A stretch of 64,000 nt of DNA from Citrus sinensis (GCF_022201045.2 NC_068556.1:22487501-22551500), one strand, 5' to 3'. Counted from the stretch's first letter, positions 20,119 to 34,225 are shown. Notes: generated from the sequence alone by a model not told the origin. Translations and numbers: made by a program.

Positions 20119-23100
20119 TCACCTCAATGCTCTTCCGAAAAAACGTCTTGCTCTTACTGTTCTCCGCTTTGGTAGTGGAGCCTCACCGATGCCAGGAATT
20201 TCCCATCTAACAATGTTGCAATCCCAAGAGGAGCTAATAAGCATAGGATAGATAGGGTGCCAACAACAATCTCTTACGGGAGCATTATGGAAATCAAGTT
20301 TTGCAACTTGGGCTCCACTCACCTACAAATTGGAACACGAATTAATTCATTGTACCATAGGGGCATAAAACAAACTAACTGGAGCATAAATTAGTCAGTT
20401 TCAATTACTAGAGGACAACGTATAGTGCAAAAACATGTAAAAGTGATTTTTTTTTTTTTTTCCTTTCTCCAAATCAACCAAAAAAAAATCTCCATCTCCA
20501 TCTTCTGTAATGCATTCCACAAAAAAGAGTGAAATTATGTTAAATCTGGAAAATGAATAACAAATTCGCACACTTACTAGATCATAAATGTAAACAGAGT
20601 TATCACTAGATCCGGTGTAGATGTACTTTTGAGCAGTGCTGTGAATTGATCAACAAAGAAAAGTTAAAAATTGATTAGCAATCATCAACATTGAATACTC
20701 AATACTCAATAGCCAAAATAATTTGGTCAGAACAGCATTCCTATCCAGAATTTTAATAGACTATAACACAATTAGAGAATTTTAAAAGTGATTGATTCTA
20801 AATACCCAAATTAGCTGGAAAACCCTCAAGTTATGTAAATTGTTGCCCAACTATATCCATGGGAAATCTAGCAACTCAAATGCATTCCCCTAAATATACT
20901 CATGTCAAGGTTGCAAAACACTGAGCTATTACTTCAGATTTGAAGTCTGAAAGTAGACATTTACAAGTAGTCATGCAATATGGCAAGTTATATTTGAGGT
21001 TATAGCTCAGTTAAGCCATCATCATCAGTAGAAAGAATAAACAGATTGTGTTCATAACAGAAATCAAAATCTAAAGATTATGCAAACTTCCCAAAATCTC
21101 TGAAAACTCACACAAGAAACACATTACAATACATTATTACTTCAAAAGTTAATGAAATACCTATATTCTGGGGAGAAGTAACAGCGAATGAGAGTACGCA
21201 AGACCGAATGTCCTTTATATGTAGCCAATGATTGATCATGGGGATGTTTCAACCTTCTTGCATAAGATGGGTATTCCATCCATCTATAATCCCAGTCATA
21301 ATCTCTAAGCCTTGAATTACTGCTTGGACAAAGAAATAAACTCTCATTATTTTGGATTTTGACATAATAAAGACTGCATTTTATAACAACCATTAAGTTA
21401 TCTCCAGTGACTTCGTGCAAATTTTCCCATGATATAACACCTCCAAATTTGAAGAGCACATATACAAGACTCATGGTTCTTGTACGTTTCCTACATGTTT
21501 TAGTGAATGATTCAATTGTTCAATTCGTATAAGCATTAAATCCTACATCAATTTTCATGTTCAAGGGACAAGGGAAAAGGATTCCAAGTTCACATGGAAG
21601 CAAGAATTCAGAGCAGTGGAGCAAGTTGTATAAGATGATAGGATTCACCGTGGGTGTCTGCCAACCTCATTAACCTGTGCTGCAATAAACTCATATTATA
21701 TACCAAGTCTGATAGCCAGATACTCATACAGGTTAGGCAACAGTATAAAATTTCAACATACAAGCTACAAGTCCATAGGCTAGTTAAAGCACTTTCAAAT
21801 GCCACAAATTGAAGTAGGAATGCCGTAATTAAAATACATCGCGCACAATCATCATCAGCAGAAGAGAACATATATTAATTCTAGATAAACAAATGATTAC
21901 CAAAAATTTAATACTCCAAGCAATTCTTCTTCTTCAGTATTTTTCTAGTGCACATAGAGAGCACAAAATAGGGATAAATTAAGTAAGCAAGCTAACATCA
22001 AGAATGACAATAGGGATAGAATAGACATACTCTGTGGTGTTTGAGGACATCTTTCGTATATCCCAAAGTTTAGTAGTTTGATCTTTTCCATTTGAAATAA
22101 AGTAACGGCCATCTCTACGACTATCAATGAATGTAATCCCTTCCAGATGTCCCATCAAGACACCATTTGCTCGTCCTTTTGAAATAAAGCAGCGCCTATC
22201 CCACACCTAAATGAGCTGATAGATAAGAAACATAATTCCTAAACTGAACAAGCAATTTGAAGATGGAGAAAATACTTCCTTAGCTACTTAACAATCACCA
22301 AGGCATTCAAATTACCTGAATAATGGGAAAGGTTTGGTAACCTTTTGAATGGTAATTAATTCTTCTCTTCTAAAAGTACAAAACCTGAATGAATAGATGA
22401 AGTTACCTTACAGAGGCTGTCATCACTTCCAGAGAATATGAGATGGCCAGTTTCATCCGCAAAACACACTGTGTTAACATCAGACTGCAAGAGACATAGC
22501 AAATCAGATTTCTGTAACTCCAGATATTTCCAATCACATCCAAGCAATTGCCGCAAAATCAGAAAAATAATACACTTCCAACATTTAGAAGATGACTGAA
22601 ATTCAAAACCAACAACTATTTCATATAATAGTAGTCTCAAATACTGCAAATAGCCATGTCTTCTGCAAAGTACACTGTTCTGCCATGAGGAACGGAAAAA
22701 ATGTACATGTGAAAAAGATCTAAAATGGTTATGTACCGCACAACTATTCAAGAATTGAAGAATCAACAAAAAGTTTGATACACAACACCAACATTATTCA
22801 TAATAACATCTCTGGATATTATAGGAAACAAGAATTTTAATTCTTTTTTTTTTCAAAAACTTATGATACCTTATGAGCAGGAATTCGAAGGCTACACTTA
22901 TTCGCTTGGAGATCATAAACATATATGAAATTATCACTTCCTGCTGCAACAAGCTCCTGCCCATCAGTTGAAAATTTTACAGAAAAGATCCCAAATTCAT
23001 CCTCATCTCCATCAGCAGAAAAATCTAACCCCTTGTGGATCTCCTACACCAGAAACAGACAAAAAGTAAAAAAGAGAGAATCAAATGTAAAGAAATATTT

Positions 23101-24494
23101 CACAAATGGGCAAATATCTTTATAGATTCTTCAATAGTTCTTTGGTTTATTAATGAAGACGGTGTCCTGAGCTTTCAGTTTTGTAGGCTACTCTCATGCT
23201 CACACAAGCATCAACCATAAAAGTAGCTTAAATAGGATTTCTCTTCATAAGAAACAAGAAAGGAAGTAAGTTAGATTAATAAACATTTCACGCCACAAGA
23301 ACAAATACGAAATGCACCAAAATCTGAATATAATACACTAATCACTCAAACTGATGACTATTGAATCTGTTAAGGTACCGCTGCTCAAATTGTAGAGATG
23401 GTTAGGCAGAGCACCCAATTAATCTTCACTAGGAGACTCTATTCCTCAAATCACAAGTTCAATGGCCCTATTTATTGCAATAATAACTTATTCTTAGTTA
23501 GGTTTCTAATCTAGAAGAAAGAGTGTTCAACATCATCCAATCAGTTTAAGGCAGATGTGAGATATAGTGCAATGCCAGACACAAAACTTGTAGACAATCC
23601 ATCTACGATGAAACTAATGAAATAATTTGGGTACCCGATTCGGCTAATTTATCTGCATAGTTCTATAAAACATCCTATGACTGAATAAACTAAAGATGAT
23701 CAAGTACAATTAGTAGCACATACCGTAACATTTGCAAGTGACTCTCTAGCACTGGATCCAACATCTACAATATTAACAATGGCACATATACTGGCATAAA
23801 CCTGCAATATTTACAGTCAAGTTGATTAAAACTGACCGAGAAAAAAAAAAATTACAGTCAAAACACTTAATATGTTTGATTAACGGGTTCCCCGCCACAC
23901 AACAAACTTACAAGAAAACGTTGATCTGGTGATAGAGATGTATCAGTAATTGTCCATCTCAAGGCTTTGGTTTCAATATCCTTCTGAATTTTCCAATTTT
24001 TATCAACATTATATACCTTAATGTTGCTTTCCTGTTTCAAGCAAAATGTAAAACGCTTAGAGATTATGATCATGAAGGCTTCTGATACTAATAACAAGTT
24101 GTAAAATCAGCACCTGAGATGCAGCAACAAAAAAGGAACCGTCATTAGAGAATTGCGAAGTGTAGACGCGAGAATTCATCCCATCTACCTTCCAAGGACC
24201 ATTAACGGGCAAATACCGGCTTAAAACATGACAACTATCCGCTGCCGAGAATCTACCCCTACCCGAATAATTGACTTCCCTACCAACCAACATTTTCACA
24301 GTTGAAACTGGCAATCTCAACTTTCCAGGGGCAGTCCTACTTAAGAATTCATGGGGCTGCGACCTAAGCTTTGTGAGTTGAGCAATTTCATGATCAAGAT
24401 AATCAGGTCGCCCGTTGCCTCCTTGACTCAAAGAACCACTACTAGAGGCATATCCATCGTCACAAGAACTAGCACCCTTGCCAAACCTCCCCAT
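20119..24494 (-). CDS. LEC14B: LEC14B-type WD40 repeat protein (DCAF11-like substrate receptor)
   Basis: Nine coding exons: 24114-24494, 23912-24031, 23724-23801, 22870-23043, 22407-22484, 22031-22206, 21161-21319, 20578-20638, 20119-20322. All junctions are GT/AG and in frame, giving 476 aa. The N-terminus is Gly/Ser-rich (CDDGYASSSGSLSQ) with the family segment DHEIAQLTKLRSQPHEFL. A WD40 propeller follows, including SGSDDSLCKVWDRR, DGRYFISNGKDQ, TKLWDIRKM and the long insert YDWDYRWMEYPSYARRLKHP. The tail RTVRARRFFGRALR is basic. VWDRR and LWDIR are W-D-x-R (DWD) boxes, which in this family bind DDB1 of CUL4 ubiquitin ligases, so a substrate-receptor role is likely. Length matches the family. 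No damage seen. Confidence 0.93.
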
Positions 24495-26314
24495 ATTGGA
24501 TATCAGTTATGACGATTCTATGAACATCAACTATAACTTAGCTAACCCTGCAAATAAAAATTCACTAACTTTAACCCATAATCCATAAAAACTATTAATT
24601 TTTAAAATCAAAGCTAACAAAACCACTCATACAATTCAGTGACGTAAGAAGTGATCAAACAAAGAGCCAGAAATTAAAGCAATTTAGCAATCGAAATCTC
24701 TTACTTGAATCAGAGTTTACCGGAACCTGTGCAGTCAATTGTTTTGTTTAATGCTCGCGCTCATCGAAGAGACAAATTGCTGAATTGCAGTTAACGAGCA
24801 GTTTTGTTGGAAGAGCGAGCGACACGTATTGAGGGGGGGGTGAATCAAGTGTAATCACGCGCGGACAGAAGATGTTTCATCCGTCGTGGTGACGCCACGA
24901 GTGACTTCTGAGTGACATCCCCCATTTTTAGTAAAAACCAGGATCCGCAGCCCTTAACGGTTAAATAACGTCCCTTTATCATATTTCTTAAAATTTCGCA
25001 TTAAGGATTTAATATTTGAATTTGTATCACATAGACCCCTAGCCACTAACCAATAACTCTTCGAAGGGTGGTGGATCAATACCACGTCACATAAATGAAT
25101 GATGGTTAAAGACAATAAACCTGTTAAATTAGAAAATTTTATCATATCTATATCTAATTATTACAAAATTTTGATAAATTCTTTTCATTACTTTTGTTTT
25201 TAAACTTATATCAATCAACTACTTTGATATTAAAAATTTATATAAAATAACTATTCAAAATTAAAAAAAATTATTATTACAAAAAAACCTATAAATCTAA
25301 ATTTAATAAAATAAATAAATCTCAAAACTTAAGATGTTAATTTTAATAATTATAATTTTTAAATGATATTTTTTTTATTATTCAAAATTGGTTTAGACTA
25401 TTATTATTTTAGTGATTAATTTAAACAATGAAAATTATTTGATAATCGTTATTGTATAATTGATTAAAAGAATATATTTGGGATGAGTATCATAGGTTTT
25501 TTTAGGTCAAAAGGATTAAAAAAATCAATAATATTTTTTATCAATTAATTAAATATTAGTTGTAATTAATTTTTAAAAAATTTCATAAGATAAAATATTT
25601 TTTAATTCATTTTAAGGATAAAATGATCAGTTTATTTAAGTTTTTAATATAAAAATAATTAGTTGATACAAATTTAAAAATAAAGATAGTACAAAAAATA
25701 TATCAAAATTTTGGGGTGGTTAATGTATATATAACAAAATAAAAGTGATACCGTTATAATTTTTCAGTAAAAATATCCAATTAGTGATTTTCATTTTATG
25801 AGTTAACCCCAATACTTTTGTTATTTACAACTCTCTCAGAAAGCATAGGAAAAATTTTGTCTAGGACTCGGATATTTTATATTTGCCATTCTGATTATTT
25901 GTATGAGTGTATTTGCTTCATCAATGAAAGTATTTAATGCAATTTTTAGCTTCTTGACAAAGAAACCCGTGCTTCAACAAGCTTTATTATTTAATGCCTC
26001 AGCAGCAACTAAGCTACAATATGAATTGGGTAGAAGACGTTTCCCCTGCTTCCTTTCAACAAGTATTACAAGCTCAATAGCTCATGTATTGATGATGTTG
26101 GCACAAGTCAAAGATACTGCTGAATTGCTCCGTCTCTGAGTCTCCAGATAAGTCGGCTGATAATTCAAGTTGTGTGCATCTTCTTGTAGCTGTGTTCTAA
26201 CTGGAATTGATGTTTAACCGAATTGAGAAAGAAACTTGTGCCAATATCATATCGATTTGCCGAGGATGGTCTACAAATGCTATCTATTCATTCAGCTTTT
26301 TAAGGTTTCATTCA
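24495..26314. other. Intergenic: LEC14B upstream region and AT-rich foldback DNA
   Basis: 24495-24830 is the LEC14B leader and promoter side, with no convincing TATA box. From 25140 the sequence is very AT-rich and contains the inverted repeat listed separately. A 78-codon ORF at 25903-26139 has no recognised domain. The part adjoining 26314 is the 3' flank of the sugar transporter gene. Confidence 0.5.
25163..25713. repeat. Long imperfect inverted repeat (foldback)
   Basis: The left arm (about 25163-25240, containing acaaaattttgataaa and atatcaatcaactac) is the imperfect inverse of the right arm (about 25638-25713, containing tagttgatacaaat and tatcaaaattttg). The spacer of about 400 bp is itself AT-rich with partly complementary blocks. 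It looks like a decayed MITE; no clear target duplication seen. Confidence 0.5.
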
Positions 26315-29300
26315 CTATGATTTGTTGATGCTAGCCTGAATTTGCTCTAGTGTCTTTCCTTTGGTTTCAGGGACAAATTTTGCCACGAATAAGACCGTAA
26401 TCACAGAGAAGGCAGAGTAGATAAAGAAGGTGCCTGAAACAAAATTGAACATATATGCAGTGATCAGTTTAGAAAAAAGGCGTGCTTCCAATTGACTCTT
26501 TGGTGCTAAGTTAAAAAAATTTCGTATTCACCCGAGGAACTCCAGCTCATAAGGAAGTTGAAAGTATACGAAACTGCCCAAGCACCTGACCAGTTCACTA
26601 ACACCACCAAGCTTCCAGCCACTCCTTTAATGTTTATGGGAAAGATCTGCCGTGAAAAATGGTTTTAAGATTATTATAGGAGAAAAATGGATAGTCCTGG
26701 TGTTTCTTTCCCCTGACAGAAATGACTAATGAAGCTTACCTCAGACATTATCACCCAAGGAACAGCTCCAAATCCAATTGAGAAAAATGCTATATAAATC
26801 TGATCTCAAGGGGAGATGAAGAAACAAAAGTAAGAAAAAAAGTTCTCCTCCAACTTAAGAGTAGAATAGAATGTATTATATCAAAACCATATCATCAGCT
26901 ACAATGGCTCATCACGTACCAATATACCACCAACAGCTAATACCGGCACCCAGTCAAGGAACATGTTTTGGCCCTGGTTAAAACAACCATGAAGTAAGTT
27001 TAGCGCAAGTGGCAAGAACTAGAGAAAATCGTTTCAGTGATTGTGGATATTTGGTGAATTACCTTGAGAAAAAAAGAAGTTCCAGCTAGGAAGCAACCTA
27101 AAAACGTTCCAGCTGCAGAAATCTGAGTATGCAATAGCATGTTTTGTTGTCATTAAAATGCTTTCTTTCTCACTGATTAATTCTTATACTTTGTGAATAC
27201 TATTAGCGGTAGTAATTACCATAATAAGTGGTCTTCTTCCTGATTTATCCATAAGAAATGCACCTACTACAGTAATCGGAACCTGCAAATTCAATTTCAG
27301 ATTTATTAAGTTTTAAATTGAGAATCTTATATGATTGGGTTCTTGAGCCAGTGGCAGAGACTAGATACCTGGACACAAGCATAAAGTATAGTTCCGAGTT
27401 TGCCAGAAGAAAGACCTGTAATTTACAGAACCAGATTTAAGTTTCAACAAGAAAGATTAGAAATAAATAGCAATCAAAAGTAAGTTAAAAATAAGGGATA
27501 GCACTTACCAGCTTGCACAAAGGTTTCACTTGTATAGAATCCAATTCCATTAATTCCAACAAACTGTTGTAATACCATCAATGACACCCCAATCTAAATC
27601 ACAGAGTATGAAGCATGTCAGGACAAAATGAAAAATTTTGATGGACAAACCATCTTAACCTAACATTAATTTGATCAGTAAGATAATGAATTTACTTACA
27701 ATCACAGAGCGGATATATTTGCTTTTGAACAGATCCCGGATACTAGCTTTTGGAAGGCTTCGAAGAGTAAGGATATAAACCTGCAGAGAAACATAATCTT
27801 GGTTTCTCAAACAAATAAAATTACAGGCTTTTAAGGAAGTTCTGTAGTTTAAGATAAGTACTTGGATTTCAGCTGCTTCGCGAGTAATATCGGCATCTTT
27901 GCCACGAAGTTTGCGCAGAGCAACCTGAAATTCTTTGTCAAGTCCAACCTTTGCCTGCATCAACAGTTTTCATTTAGTTTTTCTCATCGAGAACAAAGGG
28001 AATAAATCTTCAAAACTATAATCAAAAGCTCACCAGCCATCTAGGGGACTCCGGAACAAAGCACAGACCCACAAGCAGCAAAACGCATGGAACAAGTCCT
28101 TCAATTGATCAAAACCAACAGTTACTCCTTTGTACGTTATTATATAGATTACTTTTTAATATAATTCCTTCTTCAACAATTAAATTCAAACATTAGCTTA
28201 CCAGTCAGAGCCAGAATTCTCCATGGAATGATTGATCCTATTATGTACGCAACTGAAGATCCAGTAACAATAAGGAGCTGATTCAATGTTGTAAGTAGTC
28301 CACGGAGATTCCTCGGTGCTATTTCAGCTATAAATATTGGAACCTATATGTCCATTTTTCAAAATTTTCAGAATCCAAAAACAGTATAAAACCAATCTAG
28401 GAATAAGTTATCAAACACTTACCACATAAGAGAAAACTCCAATCCCATATCCTGTGAAAAATCTTCCAATGTCAAGTAACAAAGATCCATTTGAGAAGTA
28501 TACAGCTAGCCACCCAGTGATGCAGAAACAAGCTGAAATTCTCATTGCCTGTAGTCAAGAAGATACCCAAAAAATTTTAAGCATGAATCTAGGAGATAGC
28601 TAAGCGTGCAGTTGAAAACTTTTAATCAATGTTCCAAAATGAACAATTGAACATACCCCTTTGCGACCAACAATGTCCGCAATTCTTCCACTTGTTATAG
28701 CACCGAGCATTGCACCAATTGTTAAAATTGAACCAAATGTTGAGAACTGTCATTTGATAAAAATTATATTAGTGGCAATTCTAATGAAAGAAATTATGAT
28801 AAACTATTGGAAAAGGAAGAAGAGAAACAGAAAGCTAACCTCTGCTAAAGACAGATGAAGATCATCCCTGACAGCTGACTGAGTGGGAGCTGAATAGCCC
28901 ACCTGCCAAAAGAGTTAACTTAAGCTAAAACAAACCTTTTTTTTGGGGGGGGGGGGGGGGAATTTTGGTTCCTAATCAAAGGACAAAACAAAAAAAACAA
29001 AGAAAAAACAACCAAAAAAAAAAAGGATTTAGTAACGAGAACCAAGAAATTTGCTCAAACAAGCCAGGAAGGACACTCTGACACTGAACATAAAATAGAA
29101 ATGAAAACATTAAAAACAGAAAGATTCAAGAGTACTGTTTCTGCTTCTGGAAGCATTTCCTGAGCTGATCAAGCCCTGACACTGATTAAGACTTAACAGA
29201 CAGAAGCTAAATATAAAAAAGTAAAGTACTTACACAAGAGCCAAATTCAAAAGAGGCACAAACAGCAACAAATGTGCTTAACAAAACCATCCCTACTGAT

Positions 29301-29443
29301 CCCCCATTGTTTTCCTGATCATCATCTTCGTCTTGATAGCTGACAACTTTCCCTTCTTTCTGTATGAATGGCTCCTCCAAATCCTCAAGCCCGTTTATCA
29401 CAATCTCACCATTTTCAACATCTTTGCAATGCCCGATTGCCAT
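26315..29443 (-). CDS. ERD6-like monosaccharide transporter (MFS)
   Basis: Sixteen coding exons (29234-29443, 28840-28902, 28657-28746, 28423-28548, 28202-28343, 28034-28098, 27862-27954, 27700-27780, 27509-27593, 27369-27415, 27220-27282, 27063-27122, 26920-26973, 26740-26799, 26532-26646, 26315-26433) join in frame to 490 aa. The N-terminus is acidic and cytosolic ([11 protein letters not shown]). Family signatures in order: [19 protein letters not shown], the loop motif [31 protein letters not shown], and the terminal [12 protein letters not shown]. The usual 12 membrane helices can be traced. ERD6-like proteins mostly export sugars from the vacuole by proton-coupled facilitated transport; substrate and membrane for this one are inferred only from the family. 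No disruption seen. Confidence 0.93.
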
Positions 29444-29565
29444 TTTTTTAATTTTATTTTTTATCTAGCTCCAAAAGAATTATCAGTATATGCAGAGAAA
29501 TAAAAAGAAAGCAAATAAAATGGCCTCAACTCGCTCTGCATGCAGAAGGGTTTTGTGCCGGGGGG

Positions 29566-29573
29566 TTTATATA
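29566..29573 (-). promoter_or_regulatory. TATA box of the ERD6-like transporter gene
   Basis: TATATAAA on the minus strand, about 125 bp upstream of the ATG at 29443, suggesting a start near 29535 and a leader of about 90 nt. Confidence 0.5.
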
Positions 29574-31487
29574 CTACTCGTAGTCGTAGCAATGAAATTA
29601 TCTAGCCAAGTGGGAAGATATTTTTGGATTAAACAATTTTTGTCTTTTATAATAATAATAATACAGGATGGGTATAAAACAAAAGATGCACAGTTTGAGA
29701 AAGTCTGCGAAGTTTGGAATCCATGTGGGAGGAAAGCTGTCACTGACGTGGTGATTGGAACGCCACAGCAGGGTTCATGAAGGTGCCAGGTCCAGAAGCA
29801 AACACTGAATTGTGAATGGCCAGCAGCAAAATTGCTCAATAATTTATTTGCATATTATATCTGCAATTACGTGGATTCGACTCGGACTGATGGGCAAGAC
29901 GTATTGGAAAGTGCAAAAAAAATCTCATTGCGTGACAGCAATGACTGCAGAATTTTGCCATTTCTGCTGTCGGGAGACGTTTTCGTAAAACTGTTGGAAC
30001 TGATTTTTAATTTTAATTAAATTTGTTTCTAATTATGGAGGCGGCTTTGCGGTGGTCGTAGACGTGCAGTTTTAGCATTAAGAAGATCAATTACTAGTTT
30101 TTACTTCTTCAAAATGATAAGTATACCCGAATCAACAAGACTTTTGCAATACAGATCAGGCCTTAAAATTACATAGTAGTTGAGATTAATATTTTATCAA
30201 TACCATAAAATATCCGAAATTACGAGAATGTAATGTTTACGTTTTTTTTAAAACATGCGAATGTTTACACTGAAAAAAAAAAAATTTCACACACTTCATA
30301 TAATATATTATTTGGTGGCAATTAAGATTCAATATTTAAATAATGGAGTGGTTTTTAAGAATGTTTATTTAGTTGGTCACCCGAGTTCAAAAATATTGAG
30401 AGAGATAATGAGCTAAAAAATTAATTTAGACTTAGCTCGTTTATTTTTAAAAAACAAAAATAAACCAAATAAATTAAATCGTTGAAGTTCTAAGTTTGTT
30501 TGAAAGAAAAAGGTAATTGAACTATATAACACTACATTAAAAAAAATTAGGGTCATCGTGAATCATGTGTACGGTTTATATATTATGTTCAACCGGTTAA
30601 TTTTATAACAGTGACATTTTTTTTTTAATTTTATTGTTAGACAACGAGATTGAGATAAATAATAATCCTACGATGTGGGTATAATTTTTTTATTTTAAAT
30701 TGATAGAATTAACCTCTGGAGCTTCCTTTTTCTCCTGTGAAAGTAATCTTTTTGTGTATTCTCAAAAAGAAATAATCTCTAATCACGCTTAAAGGAGATC
30801 ATTTTGTTTGTTGTTAGTGAAAGATGTGGTGATGTGAGAGCCAGTTGCTTTTAATCGGTGAAACACCAAATCAACCCCACCAAACGAATTTCACCAAAAA
30901 TGGTGCTCGATTTAGTTAATTACAAAAGATTTTCATCTGAATAAACAAAGTGATCAAAAATTCAAAACCAGCAAATCTCTCCCCTTCATAACGAATTTCA
31001 TTTCAATCATTTAATTGCTAGTATTGGAATTACGCCTCGCCAGCTTTCTTTTGAAAATTTTCAAGATCTGACAGGTTCAATCATTAATCCTAGCTTTAGC
31101 AGATAACGATGTCACCCACTAGTTGATTCGACACCGACGTACATGCATAAAAGGAAATGAAAATGAGGTACGTGAAAATTAAAATTAAACCACTTTATTA
31201 CTATTGCTGTTATGGAGTTATTATACATCACCGTAAGCCGAAATATTGGAACCCCACCTAAGAATGATTGGAACCGAATAAGGCATATCTACTTTTAAAT
31301 GATTTGATGAAGTTTTCTCTTAACAATAATACAAAAGACTTGAATTCAAATAGCTCATACTACTGAAATCTCAACTAATGTTAGTTTTTATTTGGGATTA
31401 AAATTAAACAGTTGTAGTGTAAAAGTTAAAGTAGTAACATGTTTCATCAGAACTCAAAAGCTTTCCATTGAAACCTGAGAGTGAGAG
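29574..31487. other. Intergenic, no gene seen
   Basis: Upstream flank of the transporter gene followed by AT-rich spacer. The short ORFs at 29490-30020 overlap each other on both strands and have no family features. The last 100-200 bp are probably the former promoter of the thiolase copy that begins at 31488. Confidence 0.45.
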
Positions 31488-31897
31488 ATGGAGAAAGCTC
31501 TTCACAGACAGAGAATTCTGCTTCAACATCTTAAACCTTCTTCTTCCCAAACCAGTGACTCGCCGGCTATTTCTGTAAGTTCACGTCGATCTTATTTTTT
31601 TAAATTTTTATTACTCTTTGTATTTATTTATTTATTTGATTTCATTTATTTTTGGTTTTTTATTATCATCAAAGGCTTCGATTTGTTCGGCTGGTGAAGC
31701 TGCAGGATACCATAGGAAGCCTGCTTTCGATGATGATGTCGTAATTGTGGCGTAAGTTAAATTGTTGAATTTTTAAGGAAAAATCTTGTAGCTTAATTCA
31801 ACTTGTTATTTACATATTACTAATAAATGGGGTATTCGAAACAGTGCATACCGTACTGCAATTTGCAAGGCGAAACGTGGAGGCTTCAAGGATAATT
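31488..31897 (+). pseudogene. KAT2: 3-ketoacyl-CoA thiolase (KAT2/PED1-type), 5' fragment only
   Basis: Exons 31488-31574, 31675-31751 and 31845-about 31897 join in frame with GT/AG introns. They read MEKALHRQRILLQHLKPSSS, then an Ala/Ser-rich linker, DDDVVIVAAYRTAICKAKRG and GFKDNL. RQRILLQHL fits the peroxisomal PTS2 pattern R-x6-H-L exactly. VIVAAYRT...KRGGFKD is the start of the thiolase fold in plant peroxisomal thiolases of fatty-acid beta-oxidation. The catalytic Cys, His and second Cys all lie beyond this point. The reading then meets a family A MITE at about 31898 and no further thiolase sequence follows in the next 2 kb. It is a 5' duplicate or a gene truncated by insertion/deletion; the surviving exons carry no stops. 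Confidence 0.8.
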
Positions 31898-31898
31898 T

Positions 31899-32145
31899 AA
31901 AGTTGGGCAGTTGTATCTTAAAAGTTACAGTACTAACGTATTTAGTAAACACTAACTGCTGTAACTTAAAAGTTACGTTACTATAAATTTTCATTTGTAT
32001 AATAAAAAAATTATTATATCTTTAATAATTTTATAAAAATTATTATTTAAAATTTATATTTACTATATAGTATTAATTTTTATTTTATAACTACAGTTTA
32101 CTGTACTTTATTAAAATGTATTATATCTTAATCTCAAACAAGACC
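31899..32145. mobile_element. MITE, family A, copy 4
   Basis: Contains gcagttgtatcttaaaagtt, then taaacactaactgctgtaac, and ends, read inward from 32145, ggtcttgtttgagattaag, the inverse counterpart of copy 2. It directly follows the third exon of the thiolase fragment; the left end is eroded, so the exact join is uncertain. Confidence 0.65.
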
Positions 32146-34225
32146 TTAATTAATTAGGATTATTTAATATTATTATTTTTTCTATCTCTTTAGCTTCCTG
32201 TAATACTCGCAGCCATACATGTAAAGTGCGATTAGGTCATGTTTGTTTGCCTTACATTAATTTAGGACCTTACTATTAGGAACTAAAAAAAAACATTATG
32301 TTGTCGTGACGCTTTGTTGTTATAAGTAAATGAACAAAGGATGAACAATTAGCTGTAAATGACTCATCACAATATGATCTCCTTACATTGACGATATCAT
32401 AATGCAAAGTGGCCTAATTATGGCATTAGGAGTTTGTTGGGATCTGTTTTAATGAAATCCAATGCTAAAATTTACTCCAATGGAAAAAAGATGCGTCTAT
32501 TCCCCAATATGAAAAGTTTTATTCTTACAATACGATGGCTTCCAATCATGAGCGGGCCAGCAAAACAACACAAGTCGGACTGAATTGTCAAGTCTGACTC
32601 GGATCCTACGCAAATAAATCCAAATATGGTGAGCCTACTTTTGATATTTAATAATAATATTTATGCATCTCGTGAAACCAATTAGAACATTTTGCAATCA
32701 TTTTGAATCCAAATATGGTGACCATTGCTTGTCTCCTAGCTTTTGTACTGCACAAGACAACTACCTTCATTTAATAATGTTAATGGACGATATTTTTTTT
32801 CAAAAAAAAAAAAAAAAAAGACTATGTAAATAATATACAGATCCTAATGTACCCCTTGAAAGAGAATTTTTCAGAGTGATTTTTAAGTGATTTTCAATTA
32901 CTTGGCCGCCCTACTACAACAGTTTCAATTGTCCAATTCATCGGACAAAATTCATATCTTACTTTAATTTTTCAATTTTAATAAATAAATAAAAAAGTGG
33001 TAACAAAACGAGATATAGAATTTTCCCAAGCATTCATAATACTCACAATTTAATTTTACTGATAATTTTTATGATATTGTGAAAATATATCTTATCTCAT
33101 GATATTTGCACACACACACACACATATAATTGAGGTAATGATTGTCAAAAGATTTAAGGAAATTAATTATATTAAAGAAGGATTAGATTTTCGAAAGGAA
33201 GCAAGTTGCCAGCTTGCCATCCATCAGTGCCAGTTACGATAGTGTTTTTAACGCTGTCAAAACTTATGAATTGATTTATAATATCAAGATAAAGAGCTAT
33301 TAATAATTTAATATACTCCCAAGAGCCAAATATTTTTTAGCACTTAGATGTGTCCCAGAAAGTAGAAACAAGGGAAGCAGCCAGCCAATTGGAGAAGCCG
33401 AAAGCCACCAAAGAGCCGGACACTGACGGAAACGCGAACTTCTTTTCAGACAACAACTAGTTATTTGCTTTTCACAGCAATCCACTAGTTTAATAAGACA
33501 TGTAACAGGCAAAACAAAAAAATCGTGAATTAAGTATTCTTAAAGCAAATGCGAGAAAACATATCCTTTCGAAGATCAAGGGCAGAAAAGAGTTTTAACC
33601 AAACGAATAGTTTGGTTGCTTAGAATTTCGAGGTTTCGTGACTTTTAATCTATAGAGGTTCAATTAGTCAATTACAAGATACTTTAGCTCGAAGATTAAG
33701 ATAAAGCACAACAATTTCGCGCAGGCATTGAAGAGCGAGAACAAGATAACCTTGAAGCATAGAGTACATAAATATCGTAGAATTAAATGAAATCACCATC
33801 AACTACGAGTTAATTTAGCTTGAAGTTAAGCTAAAGCACAACAGCTATGAGCAGGCATTGGAGGAGAGCAAGAACGAGATCAGAACCTGCCAAAATCCTC
33901 TCTGATTACCCCACCAATAGAGCCAAACTTACATGCATAAAAGCTCAAATACACCAACAAAATAGCTTTCCACTAAAATCAAGAAACCAATCTTGATCTT
34001 CACGTCTCTCAAAAGCACAGTCAGCTATGTCTTGTTATATCCTATATGCAGCAAGCAAGCAGAAGCACTTGCATCGAGTCAATATGGACAAACTACACGA
34101 GAAGTACAAGGAGTTACTTGTGCTTCAGGCAACTTGATTTGATATGAGATACAGCGTACAACAGAAGTACATGCAGATATACAGATGACAGCGATTGTTT
34201 GGTCCTAAAAACCTCTTTTCAACAT
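32146..34225. other. Intergenic, no gene seen
   Basis: AT-rich spacer with A-runs (about 32800) and a short CA repeat (about 33110). No thiolase remainder and no RNA gene recognised. The right part is the 3' flank of the SPL7 gene and probably includes its 3' UTR. Confidence 0.5.

Noticed and set aside
25903-26139. 78-codon forward ORF near the transporter gene
   Set aside because: No recognised domain and located in the 3' flank of a gene on the other strand; may be a relic but no evidence.
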